Source of the DNA: Novosphingobium capsulatum NBRC 12533
GTDB lineage: Bacteria > Pseudomonadota > Alphaproteobacteria > Sphingomonadales > Sphingomonadaceae
Direction of reading: 5' to 3'
NCBI RefSeq assembly: GCF_001598375.1
Contig: NZ_BCYV01000027.1
Location: 1-47,851, forward strand
Length of the DNA stretch: 47,851 nucleotides
Below, piece by piece: positions 14,938 through 23,907 of the stretch. The position numbers and the translations under genes are program-made. Position 1 is the stretch's first letter. Each line of letters begins with the position of its first letter. The notes beneath the pieces were generated by a model. The model worked only from the letters and a program-made list of their open reading frames with translations, ran no database searches and had not been told where the DNA came from.

Positions 14938-17460
14938 ATGATCAAGCAGACCGACGCACGCGCTATCGCGACGGGCCGCTGGTGGCGCTTCAAGGTCCAC
15001 GGGCTCGACTGCCAGAATGAGGTTCGGCTTCTCAAGGAAGTCCTCGTCCCGCTTGTCGGGGAAGAGGAGCTTTTGTCGTTCCAGCCGAAGCGTGGCCTCC
15101 TCGATGTCGATGTCGAGGCCGGCATCGGAGTGGAGGCGGTAATCGCGGCCGTATCGACCACCGGGATGACAGCGGAATTGCAAATCACGAATGCGTTCGC
15201 GGAGGATAAAGCAGATGCCGGCGGTTGCAGCGGCTGCTCGGGCGAACCGACGCCTCTCGAACAGATGCTTCCCGGCCGTCCGGATAGCGTCATCTTCAAA
15301 ATCCACGGCATGGACTGCGGTGACGAAGTCGCGGTTCTCAAGCGCGAAGTCGGGCCAGTCGTCGGGTTGGGAAACCTGTCGTTCGATCTCATCAATGGCC
15401 GCATGTCGGTCGCGGGTGCTTCCGACGCTGTGCATCACGCCGAAATATTGAAGGCGGTTGAGCGCACCGGTATGCGCGCCGAACTCTGGAAAGAAGGCGA
15501 GAACAGTGCCGGTGCGCAAGCCGAGCAGCGTCGGCGCCGCATCCAGGCCGCGCTGACGATCGCGAGCGGCGTGTTGGTCGTTGCAGGCTTTGCGATCCAT
15601 GTCGGCGCGAGCGGTCTCGCCGCGGTGTTGCACGAGAGTCTGGGGCGTGAGGCCCATCCCCCGCTCCTCGCCATGCTCGCCTATTCCCTGGCGATCCTGT
15701 CAGCAGTTCGGTACGTCGCCCCCAAGGCGATCCTCGCGGCGCGCCGGCTCCGGCCGGACATGAACTTGCTCATGATCGTCGCGGTGGCGGGCGCCCTCGG
15801 CATTGGGCAATGGTTCGAAGCGGCGACCGTGGCGTTCTTCTTCGCCCTCGCACTCGCTCTTGAGGCATGGAGCCTTGGACGTGCCCGTCGTGCCGTCGCG
15901 GCGCTCATGGACATCGCGCCTGACTCTGCCCGGATACGGGATGCCGCAGGCGTCGAGAAGAATGTGCCGGTCGCTGACGTCGCTGTCGGCACGCAAGTGA
16001 TCGTTCCGCCCGGCGGAAAGATTCCGCTCGATGGGCGCGTCGTTGCGGGGACGAGCGCGGTCGATCAGGCGCCAATTACAGGCGAAAGCGTACCCGTCAC
16101 CGTAGCGCAAGGCGCAACGGTCTTCGCCGGGACCATCAATGGGATGGGTGCGATCGAGATCATAACGACCAGGCCGGCCTCCGACACGACGCTCGCCCGT
16201 ATCGTGCGCATGGTTGATGAAGCGCAGAGCAAGCGTGCGCCGACCGAACAGTGGGTGGAGCACTTCGCACGGATCTACACGCCGGTCGTGATGGCGCTTG
16301 CGCTGGCGGTATTCCTCGTGCCGCCGCTTCTGCTCGGGGGTAGTTGGGCCACCTGGTTTTATCAAGCACTGGTGTTGCTTGTCATCGCCTGCCCCTGCGC
16401 CCTCGTCATCTCGACCCCCGTCAGCATCGTTGCGGGGCTGACCGGCGCGGCCCGGCAGGGCGTGTTGGTCAAGGGCGGCGTTCATCTCGAAACGCCCGCT
16501 CGCATCACCGCGATCGCCATGGATAAGACGGGCACGCTCACGCGTGGACGTCCCAAGGTGCTCGAACTGATCCCGCTTGGCGGCCGGGACGAACTTGAGC
16601 TGCTGGCGGTTGCGGCTGCTATCGAAGCGCGAAGCGAGCACCCTATTGCGCGTGCGATCCTCGATGCCGCAGCGGAACGCGGCGTTGACGTGGTTCCCGC
16701 AAAGTCCGTGACGGCGTTGCCCGGCAAAGGCGTCGTTGGCGCGATCGATGGCCGCGAGGTCTGGGTCGGATCCCCGGGCTATCTTGGAGAACGGCTTGGG
16801 AACGCAGCCGATGATGCGCTTGCCGTCCAATTGCATCGCATAGCCGTGGCTGGACTGACCGGGATCATTGTCGGTGAGGCGGAGTCAGTCATCGGATTGA
16901 TTGCAGTCGGCGACGCGATGCGCCCCGAGGCTAGGCAGATCGTCGAGCAACTGCATAAGCTCGGTATCGCGCAGATCGTCATGCTGACCGGAGACGGTCG
17001 TGCGCCTGCCGAGGCCATCGCGCGCGATACCGGCGTGGATGAGGTTCACGCCGAGCTGCTTCCCGAACAGAAGGTCGAGGCGATTGAAAGGCTGGTAGCG
17101 CAGCACGGCCTCGTCGCCATGGTCGGTGACGGCGTCAATGATGCGCCGGCAATGGCGCGCGCCGGTCTGGGCATCGCCATGGGCGCGATTGGCAGCGATG
17201 CGGCGATCGAGACGGCGGATATCGCGCTGATGCAGGACGATCTCTCTCGCCTGCCGTGGCTCATTCGGCATTCGAGGGCGACGCTCACCGTCATCCGGCA
17301 GAACATCGGCTTCTCGCTGGCAATAAAGCTCGTTTTTGCTGGCCTGACGCTGCTTGGCAGGGCGTCGCTTTGGGGCGCGATCGCGGCGGATGTCGGCGCA
17401 TCCCTCCTGGTCGTGCTCAATGGTATGCGTCTTGTCGGTAGCGACCAGCAGGTTCGATAA
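14938..17460 (+). CDS. pbrA: P1B-type heavy-metal ATPase, PbrA/ZntA/CadA-like
   Basis: An 840-residue ATPase that exports soft divalent cations (Pb, Cd, Zn) to the periplasm. Two N-terminal HMA-like domains carry HGLDCQNE (21-28) and HGMDCGDE (123-130), the DCxxE variant rather than CxxC, and a GGCSGCSG stretch lies between them. The transmembrane metal site is CPC (485-487), the phosphorylation site DKTGTLT (529-535), the hinge GDGVNDAPAMA. All P-type landmarks are intact. Start at ATG 14938 is favoured by GAGGTGA upstream; ATG 14914, 7 nt after the -10, would make a leaderless message and add 8 residues. uppP follows after 65 bp. Confidence 0.92.
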   Translation: MIKQTDARAIATGRWWRFKVHGLDCQNEVRLLKEVLVPLVGEEELLSFQPKRGLLDVDVEAGIGVEAVIAAVSTTGMTAELQITNAFAEDKADAGGCSGCSGEPTPLEQMLPGRPDSVIFKIHGMDCGDEVAVLKREVGPVVGLGNLSFDLINGRMSVAGASDAVHHAEILKAVERTGMRAELWKEGENSAGAQAEQRRRRIQAALTIASGVLVVAGFAIHVGASGLAAVLHESLGREAHPPLLAMLAYSLAILSAVRYVAPKAILAARRLRPDMNLLMIVAVAGALGIGQWFEAATVAFFFALALALEAWSLGRARRAVAALMDIAPDSARIRDAAGVEKNVPVADVAVGTQVIVPPGGKIPLDGRVVAGTSAVDQAPITGESVPVTVAQGATVFAGTINGMGAIEIITTRPASDTTLARIVRMVDEAQSKRAPTEQWVEHFARIYTPVVMALALAVFLVPPLLLGGSWATWFYQALVLLVIACPCALVISTPVSIVAGLTGAARQGVLVKGGVHLETPARITAIAMDKTGTLTRGRPKVLELIPLGGRDELELLAVAAAIEARSEHPIARAILDAAAERGVDVVPAKSVTALPGKGVVGAIDGREVWVGSPGYLGERLGNAADDALAVQLHRIAVAGLTGIIVGEAESVIGLIAVGDAMRPEARQIVEQLHKLGIAQIVMLTGDGRAPAEAIARDTGVDEVHAELLPEQKVEAIERLVAQHGLVAMVGDGVNDAPAMARAGLGIAMGAIGSDAAIETADIALMQDDLSRLPWLIRHSRATLTVIRQNIGFSLAIKLVFAGLTLLGRASLWGAIAADVGASLLVVLNGMRLVGSDQQVR

Positions 17461-17525
17461 TTCGGTTACCCAGGCAGCGAAGCAACGATCTACGCTCACC
17501 CACCACCCAAAAGGACTGCGCTGAT

Positions 17526-18398
17526 ATGACCGGACAATGTGCCGCAGGCGTCGACACGGGTTTCGTGACACTTGGCTATGCCAAGGTCGCCATATTGGGC
17601 GTGGTGCAAGGTATCACCGAACTTCTGCCGATTTCGTCGACGGCTCATATGCGCGTCGTGCCGGCCCTCTTGGGCTGGCGAGATCCAGGCTCGGCATTTT
17701 CGGCCGCGATGCAGCTCGCCGCGCTCGCCGCCGTGATCAGCTATTTCTGGCAGGACGTTCGCCGCCTGGTGGTAGGTTCCGTGTCGGCCATCGGCCATCG
17801 ACAGTTCGCCGATCCCAATCTCCGTTTGGCGATCTGGATCGCTCTCGCGACAGTCCCGATCGTGCTGGCGGGTGCTCTACTGTCGAACAGCCTCAATACA
17901 TGCAACTCGCCCTTTCGCGCCCTGCCCGTGATTGGCTGGGCCTGCATCGCGATGGCGGCGCTGATGGGGCTCAGCGAAATTCTGGCGCGCCACAGCCGCA
18001 GCGTTGAGACGGCATCGTTGGTTGACGCGCTGCTCGTCGGACTCGCGCAGGCCGGCGCCCTCATTCCCGGCGTATCGCGCTCCGGATCAACGCTGACCGC
18101 CGCGCTCGCGCTCGGATTCAAGCGGGAGGAAGCAGCCCGCTTCTCATTCCTGTTGGGCATTCCGGCTATCGCTCTCGCGGGATCGAAGGAATTGTGGGAG
18201 CTGCACAAAGCCCATCTCGATATGCATGGCTGGTCCGTTTTGGCGGTCGGCTTGGTTGTTGCGTCCGTTTCTGCGTTCGCGGCGATCTGGGCGCTGATGC
18301 GCGTCCTTGAGCGGTTCTCCGCCTGGCCGTTCGTCATCTATCGGGGAATGCTGGGCGTTTTTCTGCTCGTTGCGACCGCCAACGCCTGGCTCATTTGA
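17526..18398 (+). CDS. pbrB: UppP/BacA-type undecaprenyl-diphosphatase, PbrB-like
   Basis: A 290-residue integral membrane phosphatase. Both family motifs are present: QGITELLPISSTAHM (28-42) and PGVSRSGS (181-188). UppP normally recycles the cell-wall lipid carrier. In Cupriavidus, the pbrB homologue works with PbrA: its phosphatase activity releases phosphate that traps exported Pb2+ in the periplasm. Location directly after the P1B ATPase and in the same direction supports this role here, in addition to or instead of housekeeping. AAGGA lies about 12 nt before the ATG. Confidence 0.88.
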   Translation: MTGQCAAGVDTGFVTLGYAKVAILGVVQGITELLPISSTAHMRVVPALLGWRDPGSAFSAAMQLAALAAVISYFWQDVRRLVVGSVSAIGHRQFADPNLRLAIWIALATVPIVLAGALLSNSLNTCNSPFRALPVIGWACIAMAALMGLSEILARHSRSVETASLVDALLVGLAQAGALIPGVSRSGSTLTAALALGFKREEAARFSFLLGIPAIALAGSKELWELHKAHLDMHGWSVLAVGLVVASVSAFAAIWALMRVLERFSAWPFVIYRGMLGVFLLVATANAWLI

Positions 18399-18598
18399 AT
18401 CGGGCGGCTTCGACGGGCGGCGTCAGAGGCGGCCCTAGCTGTGTTCAGCCCATCCGCCGACCAAAATTACGAGCTCGCGACCTCTTCAATACTAGCTGAG
18501 TCAGGAAACAAGCCTTGCGCACCCCCATGCCCCGCCAATCGCAAGGCTCTTCTAAATAGCTCATGGCACATCGAGTTACCGGTGCATAAGAACGCGAT

Positions 18599-19015
18599 AT
18601 GTCGATGCTCGATGTTCAACTTCGCCGCGCCGTGCGCTTGGTTGCGCTGTTCAATCTCGCCTATTTCGGGATCGAGTTTGCGGTGGCGACCGCGATCGGG
18701 TCGGTATCGCTGTTCGCCGACAGCGTCGATTTTCTCGAGGACGCGGCTGTCAATTTCCTGATCTTCGCGGCGCTGGGCTGGAGCATGCGCAGGCGAGCCA
18801 AGGTTGGAAAGATCCTGTCGTTGATCCTGCTGGCCCCCGCACTCGCGCTGCTCTGGACGCTCTGGCATAAATTCAACGCGCCAACGCCACCCGCGCCGGT
18901 CCCGCTGTCGCTGACCGACCAGAATACCGTCTTGTCCACCCGTCTTCGCCCCCGCTTGTCGCAGCCTGCTCTTAGCCCACTTTATAGAAAGGGTGCTACT
19001 CCGCTTATGCGATAA
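18599..19015 (+). pseudogene. CDF-like cation transporter, 3' truncated
   Basis: The first 105 residues are a CDF-family N-terminal half: LRRAVRLVALFNLAYFGIEF, then SVSLFADSVDFLEDAAVNFL with the HD/DD-type metal helix, and LWTLWHKFNAPTPPAPVPLS. After about 18920 the frame changes to an arginine- and proline-rich tail and ends in the inverted repeat at 19002-19035. Full-length relatives in this window have about 200 residues and two more helices, so the gene is cut. It follows pbrB by 200 bp on the same strand and has no clear ribosome-binding site. Confidence 0.65.
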
Positions 19016-19035
19016 CTGTATTATCGCAATAAGCG
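19002..19035. repeat. Inverted repeat at the end of the broken CDF gene
   Basis: CGCTTATGCGATAA (19002-19015), a 5-nt centre CTGTA, then TTATCGCAATAAGCG (19021-19035). The arms match over 14 bases with one extra A in the right arm. It coincides with the point where the CDF frame ends and the pbr island gives way to the restriction operon. It may be a recombinase core site or an island boundary. A terminator is less likely, although TTTT follows the right arm. Confidence 0.6.
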
Positions 19036-19372
19036 TTTTCTCGATCTAGCACCATGGAGTGCCGTCAGCAGTCGACCAATCATTGTCATTCAAAGCCGGT
19101 TTCCGACTTCCCAAATGCGGACATGTTTTCCCGCTTGCTTCCGGGTCGCCCAATGTCAGAAAAGTCGGACGTTTGGGACTGTCCGGATTTACTCGCCAAG
19201 ATGGAGAAGCGGTCTTTGATCTTGGCCCTGATCCGCTCATGCCAGTGCTACGTCCCAGCAAGGGAATGGGCGATCATTCGCGAAGGCGTTTGCCGAACCC
19301 GATCTTCGAGGACTTTCGGTTCCCTGGCCGACGCCACGTCACGACTTCGCCGGCCCGGTCGGGAATCGCGTT
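19036..19372. other. Gene-free stretch between the pbr island and the nuclease gene
   Basis: About 340 bp. Frames of about 70 to 150 codons run through on both strands but none has a recognisable domain, ribosome-binding site or consistent composition. It may hold decayed sequence at an island junction. I see no RNA gene or repeat array in it. Confidence 0.5.
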
Positions 19373-20089
19373 CTACATCTCGATCCAGAGATGATCGATC
19401 TGGATCGGAGACAGGCCGGCGAGTCGTTGATGATGGGATCGCAGGAACGCCAGGCGCTGCGCTGCATCGTGGCCTAGCAGCGCCAACTTATCCGTGACCG
19501 ACCAGTTTTCCACTGTGTCGCCTACGATCGCATCAACCCAGCTATCGAGCTGCTGTTTCCAATGCGGGATGTCGTTGACCTGGACATAGCCGATCATCGC
19601 GGCACGGCTATGGCTGCCACCGTGGTGCCCAGCCTTAAAGCGCTGAATCCCACCCGTCGAACTGAACCGGCTGATCAGGTACTCGCGTTCGTCGCGATCC
19701 GCCGCTGCGGGCGTGGGCAGGCGCTTGCATTCGATCGGGAGCAAGGTGCGATACTCGGTGTATTCGCGCCCTTCGATCCAGATGATGGCTCCGCTCGGGG
19801 CGACGGCAAGGTCGATCGCGCGGCGGCCATCAGCTTCATCAGGCTCCTCGCGCTTGAACTGGATGAAATCCCAGCCTGGCGCGTGGCGAGAGAGACTATT
19901 CAGCCGCGAGCAGAGCTGCGCCGTCAGCTTGGTCTCGCCGGTCGCCGCTTCGCGCGCCGGATCATCGCGCCAGCCCGCCAGCGCACCGCCGATGAAACCG
20001 ACCAGCGCCGACAGCCATTCTCCGGGCTGATGGATACCGACACTCAGCGCTCCCGCCGGTCTACCGCGTTCGCCTTCGTCCGCCAGCAC
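19373..20089 (-). CDS. PD-(D/E)XK-like nuclease-type protein next to the methylase
   Basis: A 238-residue protein that starts with GTG one base after the methylase stop, so the two are almost surely coupled. The pattern RAIDLAVAP (Asp93), a beta strand, then LLPIECKRLP (Glu120-x-Lys122) fits the D...ExK active site of PD-(D/E)XK nucleases, with ETKLTAQLC (Glu52) as a possible helix acid. I infer the restriction or DNA-cleaving partner of the upstream methyltransferase. No family name can be assigned with certainty, and the function is unproven. Confidence 0.6.
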   Translation of the reverse strand: MLADEGERGRPAGALSVGIHQPGEWLSALVGFIGGALAGWRDDPAREAATGETKLTAQLCSRLNSLSRHAPGWDFIQFKREEPDEADGRRAIDLAVAPSGAIIWIEGREYTEYRTLLPIECKRLPTPAAADRDEREYLISRFSSTGGIQRFKAGHHGGSHSRAAMIGYVQVNDIPHWKQQLDSWVDAIVGDTVENWSVTDKLALLGHDAAQRLAFLRSHHQRLAGLSPIQIDHLWIEM

Positions 20090-20090
20090 C

Positions 20091-22964
20091 TCAGAAGCCC
20101 TGCGCTCTGAGGTCGGCGAGCACGTCGTCGGCGTCCCGAAGCGCGATGGCGGGCGTCCAAAAACGATGGCGATCGGGCTTCAACAAGAACACGAAGCCGT
20201 CGTCGTACAACCGGGTAATCCGCGTGATCGTCAGGCTGGTGCCCCGGCGCTCTTGGAGCAGCGCATCGAGCTTCTGGCGCAGTCCATCCGCGCCGGTCCA
20301 ATCCACCTCGCCATCACCGAAGACATAGGCCTTGCAGATCGCCCCAGGCCAGCGCTGACCCGGCAGCGCCTTCAGGGCGGTACGCGGATAAACCGCATTG
20401 ATCTGCCGGGCGAAAACGTCGTCGAATTCGGCAAGGGCTTCGCCCGGCGCGGGCCGCATGACGGCGGCGCCGGTGCCGAGGCGGATGAATTCGCGCTGGT
20501 GTTCGACCACATCCGCCGCAACGATCCGCTCGTTCTCGCTGAGGTCGAGGTCATGATCCTCGGGATAGGGCACGGCCAGAACGTCGGCGCTCAGAATGGC
20601 GGTGGCGCGCTGCGTGAAGAGCCGAGCGCTGATCCCCGCCACGTAGGCACGCAGAACCGTCGCTTCTCGGAAGAGCCAATCGTTGATCGCGCTCAGCGCA
20701 CCGAGTTGCTCCGCCGGGGCCGCCAAGCCGACGATCTCGTGCTTGTAGGCGAGGTAGTGGCCGTTCCACACGCCATGGTGCAGATCCTCGTGCTCCTTGA
20801 TGAGCAGCAAAGGCGGCGTGAAACGCCGCGCGGTCTTGGTGTCCTTGATCGGCTTGTCGGGCACGACGTCGAGAAAGCGCGTATCGAGCCCATCACGCGA
20901 CAGGTTGCTGGTCGGAAGCAGCGGCTTGCCGACGAGGTGCTCCGCTGGGCGCGAGATGCCCTTCCGGCCGGCGATATAGCCTTCGCCGAAATCCCACTGA
21001 TGCTTCTGCGCGAAATCCCGCAGAGTCGGATAATCGCGCAAGCGCTGGATCAGGTCGTGGACGCGGCTTCCGCCGAGCAGGTTCGCCCGCCAGATGTCGC
21101 GAGACTTCTCCGCGATCGCGTTGCCGAACCAGTGCAGGTCATAATAGTCGATGTCGAAGCCCTGCTCGGCCGTCGCCCGGCCGTTGCGGCGAAACACGGC
21201 ATGAAGGAGGCGGCTGTCGGCGGTCGGCTGCACCGCCTCGGCAATGACCACGACGACCTTCGGGTCGGCCTCGCCCTTCTTGAAGAGGCCCCGAACCGAG
21301 ACGAAGTCCAGAACCTCACGGACCGACCAGCGGCTGAAGAAGGACTGACGGAACGTGAGAGCGTGCTGGTTGTAGAGAAAGCCCGCGGGCTCGACCATCG
21401 CGAGCACGCCGCCCGGCGAAAGCAGCTCCATCGCCTCGCTGAGAAAGAGATAGGCGAGCTGGTTGTCGGCGAGCGCCCCATGCGCCTTGGTATAGGCGGC
21501 ATAGCTTCGCCTCGCGCCGTCCGTCGTGAGAGCGGATTCGAACGGCGGATTGCCTACGACGACCGCGACCGGCGCCTGGACCAGGCCGCGCTCTTTGGCC
21601 TCGAAGAAGCAGCTCCAGTGGAGCGTGTTGTCGGCGAGCCGCGGAAACAGCTTGACGCTGGAGCGGATCTCTTCGGGCTGGAGAGCGTCGCACAGGCTCA
21701 GGCACAGGCTGAACGCGGCCAGTTCGACCGCCCCCTCTTCGAGATCGACACCATGCACGCGCTGGAGCAGCGGACGCAGATCGTCGACATCCGGACGCGC
21801 CCAGCCGTTGCGCCAGCGCCAGTGCAGCACCAGCCGCTTGTATGCCTCGACCAGGAAGACGCCCGATCCGCAGGCCGGATCGAGGATGACCCCGTCCCCG
21901 GCCATGAGCCGGTCGATACGGTCCCAGCTCAGCGTCTCTTCCAGCATTAGCCGAACCAACGCCGGCGGCGTGTAGATCGAGCTGGCCGCGTCTTTCACGA
22001 AGAGCTGGTAGATGTTGCTGATAAGCTCCACCGGCAGGTCGCGGAAGGAGTAGAGGCGCCAGAGGCTGAACTGCCCCGTCGAATCCTCGAAGCCCTCGAC
22101 CAACCGCGCGTAGCTGGCGAGTTCGGTGCTGTCGGCCAGCGCTGCGCGCTCTGCATCCTTCAGGCGGAACACATGTCCGTTGAACCGCTCTTCGAGCGCT
22201 TCGAGCAATGTTATCAACGCCGGACCATTGCCCAGAACCTCGAAAAAGTGGGTGGCGCCAGGCAAGGCGCGAGCGAAGTCGTCCGGCAGAAGGACCGACC
22301 GTTCCTCGAGATAGGCGATGAGCAGTGAGAGGATCAGTAATCGCCGCTGCAGCCCGCCATCGAGCAACCTACGCTCGCCCATCTGCCTAGCGAGCTCGCG
22401 GACTTCTTCGACCAGTTTACGATGGGCCGATTTCTGAGCCGAAAGCATCAGGCGGCAGGCATCGGGGTCGTCCCAGATGGCGCCATTGCGGATGCGAGCG
22501 GCATCCCACCATACTTCCTGCACCGCGATCTCCGCGCCGATCGCCAGCGTGCGGATCGGCCGGCAGATTGGCGTGTCGTCGGGACCGACGAAATCGGGCG
22601 CATGCGCGCAGCGGAAGAGCTGAATCTGCCCCGGACCGGCGCGGTAGACGATCGGGACGCCGCTCCAGCTCCACAGCCGCTTGTGCAGCTCAGCGAAAGC
22701 CCGATCGTCGGCATGCACGGCAGCATCGAAAACGAAGGCCTGCGCGACCGATGCGCGACCATGCCGGCCAGCTTCGAAAAATACCGCGCGCGCGCCGTAG
22801 CTCGCGGCCTTCTCGATGAAGGCGACTTCCTCGGGGGGCCGCCCCGCCGGAACATAGCCATCGACAGCGACCAGGCCATCGACGGCGGGCAGATCGCCCC
22901 CGCGCCCGATCGCGAAAAGCCATTCAGCGCCTTCGAATGCAGCGCCGGGTGTGTGGGGCGTCAC
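20091..22964 (-). CDS. Eco57I/type IIG-like N6-adenine DNA methyltransferase
   Basis: A 957-residue protein. Residues 1-330 are a helical region without a clear nuclease motif. The methylase core has motif I DPACGSG (362-368) binding S-adenosylmethionine and motif IV NPPF (472-475) with the adenine-specific N-P-P-F. A long C-terminal region (about 600-957) resembles the target-recognition part of Eco57I-like enzymes. It is the middle gene of a three-gene minus-strand set: RHH protein, methylase, nuclease-like protein. A self-protection plus phage-restriction role is inferred. The homologous family includes type IIG and PglX-like enzymes; which branch this belongs to was not determined. Confidence 0.85.
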   Translation of the reverse strand: MTPHTPGAAFEGAEWLFAIGRGGDLPAVDGLVAVDGYVPAGRPPEEVAFIEKAASYGARAVFFEAGRHGRASVAQAFVFDAAVHADDRAFAELHKRLWSWSGVPIVYRAGPGQIQLFRCAHAPDFVGPDDTPICRPIRTLAIGAEIAVQEVWWDAARIRNGAIWDDPDACRLMLSAQKSAHRKLVEEVRELARQMGERRLLDGGLQRRLLILSLLIAYLEERSVLLPDDFARALPGATHFFEVLGNGPALITLLEALEERFNGHVFRLKDAERAALADSTELASYARLVEGFEDSTGQFSLWRLYSFRDLPVELISNIYQLFVKDAASSIYTPPALVRLMLEETLSWDRIDRLMAGDGVILDPACGSGVFLVEAYKRLVLHWRWRNGWARPDVDDLRPLLQRVHGVDLEEGAVELAAFSLCLSLCDALQPEEIRSSVKLFPRLADNTLHWSCFFEAKERGLVQAPVAVVVGNPPFESALTTDGARRSYAAYTKAHGALADNQLAYLFLSEAMELLSPGGVLAMVEPAGFLYNQHALTFRQSFFSRWSVREVLDFVSVRGLFKKGEADPKVVVVIAEAVQPTADSRLLHAVFRRNGRATAEQGFDIDYYDLHWFGNAIAEKSRDIWRANLLGGSRVHDLIQRLRDYPTLRDFAQKHQWDFGEGYIAGRKGISRPAEHLVGKPLLPTSNLSRDGLDTRFLDVVPDKPIKDTKTARRFTPPLLLIKEHEDLHHGVWNGHYLAYKHEIVGLAAPAEQLGALSAINDWLFREATVLRAYVAGISARLFTQRATAILSADVLAVPYPEDHDLDLSENERIVAADVVEHQREFIRLGTGAAVMRPAPGEALAEFDDVFARQINAVYPRTALKALPGQRWPGAICKAYVFGDGEVDWTGADGLRQKLDALLQERRGTSLTITRITRLYDDGFVFLLKPDRHRFWTPAIALRDADDVLADLRAQGF

Positions 22965-23013
22965 ATCCGCCTCCTCGGACCGAGGGCGGATGGAAGGGCG
23001 AACGGCACCACGA

Positions 23014-23226
23014 TCATTTCTGCCGCTTCTTCTTCGAGAGCGCGAAGCCCTCCTTCAGCAGATCGGTCATCGTGATCCCTTGGGAGACCGCGAAGCCCTT
23101 GAACTCTTTCTTGAAGTCGGGACTCACCTTGAAATTGAGCGACTTGTTCTCGCCGTCGCCCCCATGATCCTCGTCGGCCGGATCGGTTCGACTGCTGGCC
23201 AAGATACGCCCTCCCACTGCGGCCAT
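23014..23226 (-). CDS. Small ribbon-helix-helix DNA-binding protein
   Basis: About 70 residues from ATG 23226, which has AGAGGG just upstream; a longer frame reaches 23283 but overlaps the repeat array. The C-terminal half, KSLNFKVSPDFKKEFKGFAV then GITMTDLLKEGFALSK, has the strand-helix-helix pattern of RHH (MetJ/Arc or ParG-like) proteins. It lies 49 bp upstream of the methylase and is the first gene of that operon. It probably binds the 24-bp repeats at its own promoter as autorepressor or controller. Related RHH proteins also serve in plasmid partition, which is the alternative. Confidence 0.7.
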   Translation of the reverse strand: MAAVGGRILASSRTDPADEDHGGDGENKSLNFKVSPDFKKEFKGFAVSQGITMTDLLKEGFALSKKKRQK

Positions 23227-23266
23227 GTTCCCTCTCGGCTGCTTCGGTTTGGGCAGAAATACAGAT

Positions 23267-23353
23267 TTCCGCCTTTCTGGCAATCCGGAAAGACGGAATT
23301 CCTGAAATCTGGAAAGACAGAAATAAAGAAATCTGGATCGACTCCTCGACTCA
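23267..23353. repeat. 24-bp direct repeats upstream of the RHH gene, with one inverted repeat
   Basis: AATCCGGAAAGACGGAA starts at 23282, AATCTGGAAAGACAGAA at 23306 and AATCTGGATCGAC at 23330, an exact 24-bp period with decay in the third copy. In addition TTCCGCCTTTCTGG (23267-23280) is an imperfect inverted copy of CCGGAAAGACGGAA (23285-23298). The regular spacing places sites on nearly the same DNA face every two helical turns, as for cooperative RHH binding. Confidence 0.75.
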
Positions 23354-23465
23354 CGCTGGCTCAGGCGGATTGATGGAAACGGCTAAAAACCGTTGTCATA
23401 ACGAGAACGCAATAGGAACATTTGGTCAACCTGCGGCTTTGTGGCGCCGAATAGAAAACCGACCC

Positions 23466-23741
23466 CTATTCGTCCAGACTGGCTCCGGTCGACCAACGCT
23501 CGTCGCTCGGTTTCAGGAAATACCCTTCCTCGCAACAGGCCGGCGCCAGGGCGTGGAGCGGCGCCTGTTCGTCAAGCCATTCGCCGATCGCGAACGGATC
23601 AATCAGGAGAGGCATGTCCCTGCTCGCGCGGCCGACGATCGCGTTCGCGGCGGTGCGAATGCCAGCGCAGTACATGCCGTCAGGCCCATCAGCGATACGG
23701 GCGTTGATCCGTGAGGCGATTTGGCGGCTGCTTACGACCAA
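23466..23741 (-). CDS. Small protein of unknown function, possibly a SRAP-like C-terminal fragment
   Basis: A 91-residue frame. The stretch GIRTAANAIVGRASRDMPLL, then IDPFAIGEWLDEQ, resembles the C-terminal part of SOS-response-associated peptidases (TxxAN...MP-x-x-x...WL). The catalytic N-terminal Cys region is absent, so it would be a fragment if the match is real. Nothing in the neighbours (RHH operon on one side, truncated subtilase on the other) gives further support. Confidence 0.35.
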   Translation of the reverse strand: MVVSSRQIASRINARIADGPDGMYCAGIRTAANAIVGRASRDMPLLIDPFAIGEWLDEQAPLHALAPACCEEGYFLKPSDERWSTGASLDE

Positions 23742-23907
23742 ACCCGGTCGGTCAGATCAGCCACCGCGAACGTCGGCTCCTGACAAAACTTGCCAGTATG
23801 ACACTCCGAACCGGACCGTCCGGAAGGCGCCATCAATGCGGCCATTTCAAGTTTCCCCAATCGACCCTGAAAGCTGCCCGTAGGTGACGCGAACGCGGAT
23901 AGCTGCG

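Noticed and set aside
19054..19497. Plus-strand frames of 147 and 111 codons before the nuclease gene
   Set aside because: No domain, no ribosome-binding site, and they run into the nuclease gene on the other strand.
20166..21950. Plus-strand frame of 594 codons
   Set aside because: Antisense to the methylase gene with shadow-like composition and no recognisable domain.
23267..23353. CRISPR array
   Set aside because: Three 24-bp units without spacers; direct repeats in tandem, next to an RHH gene.
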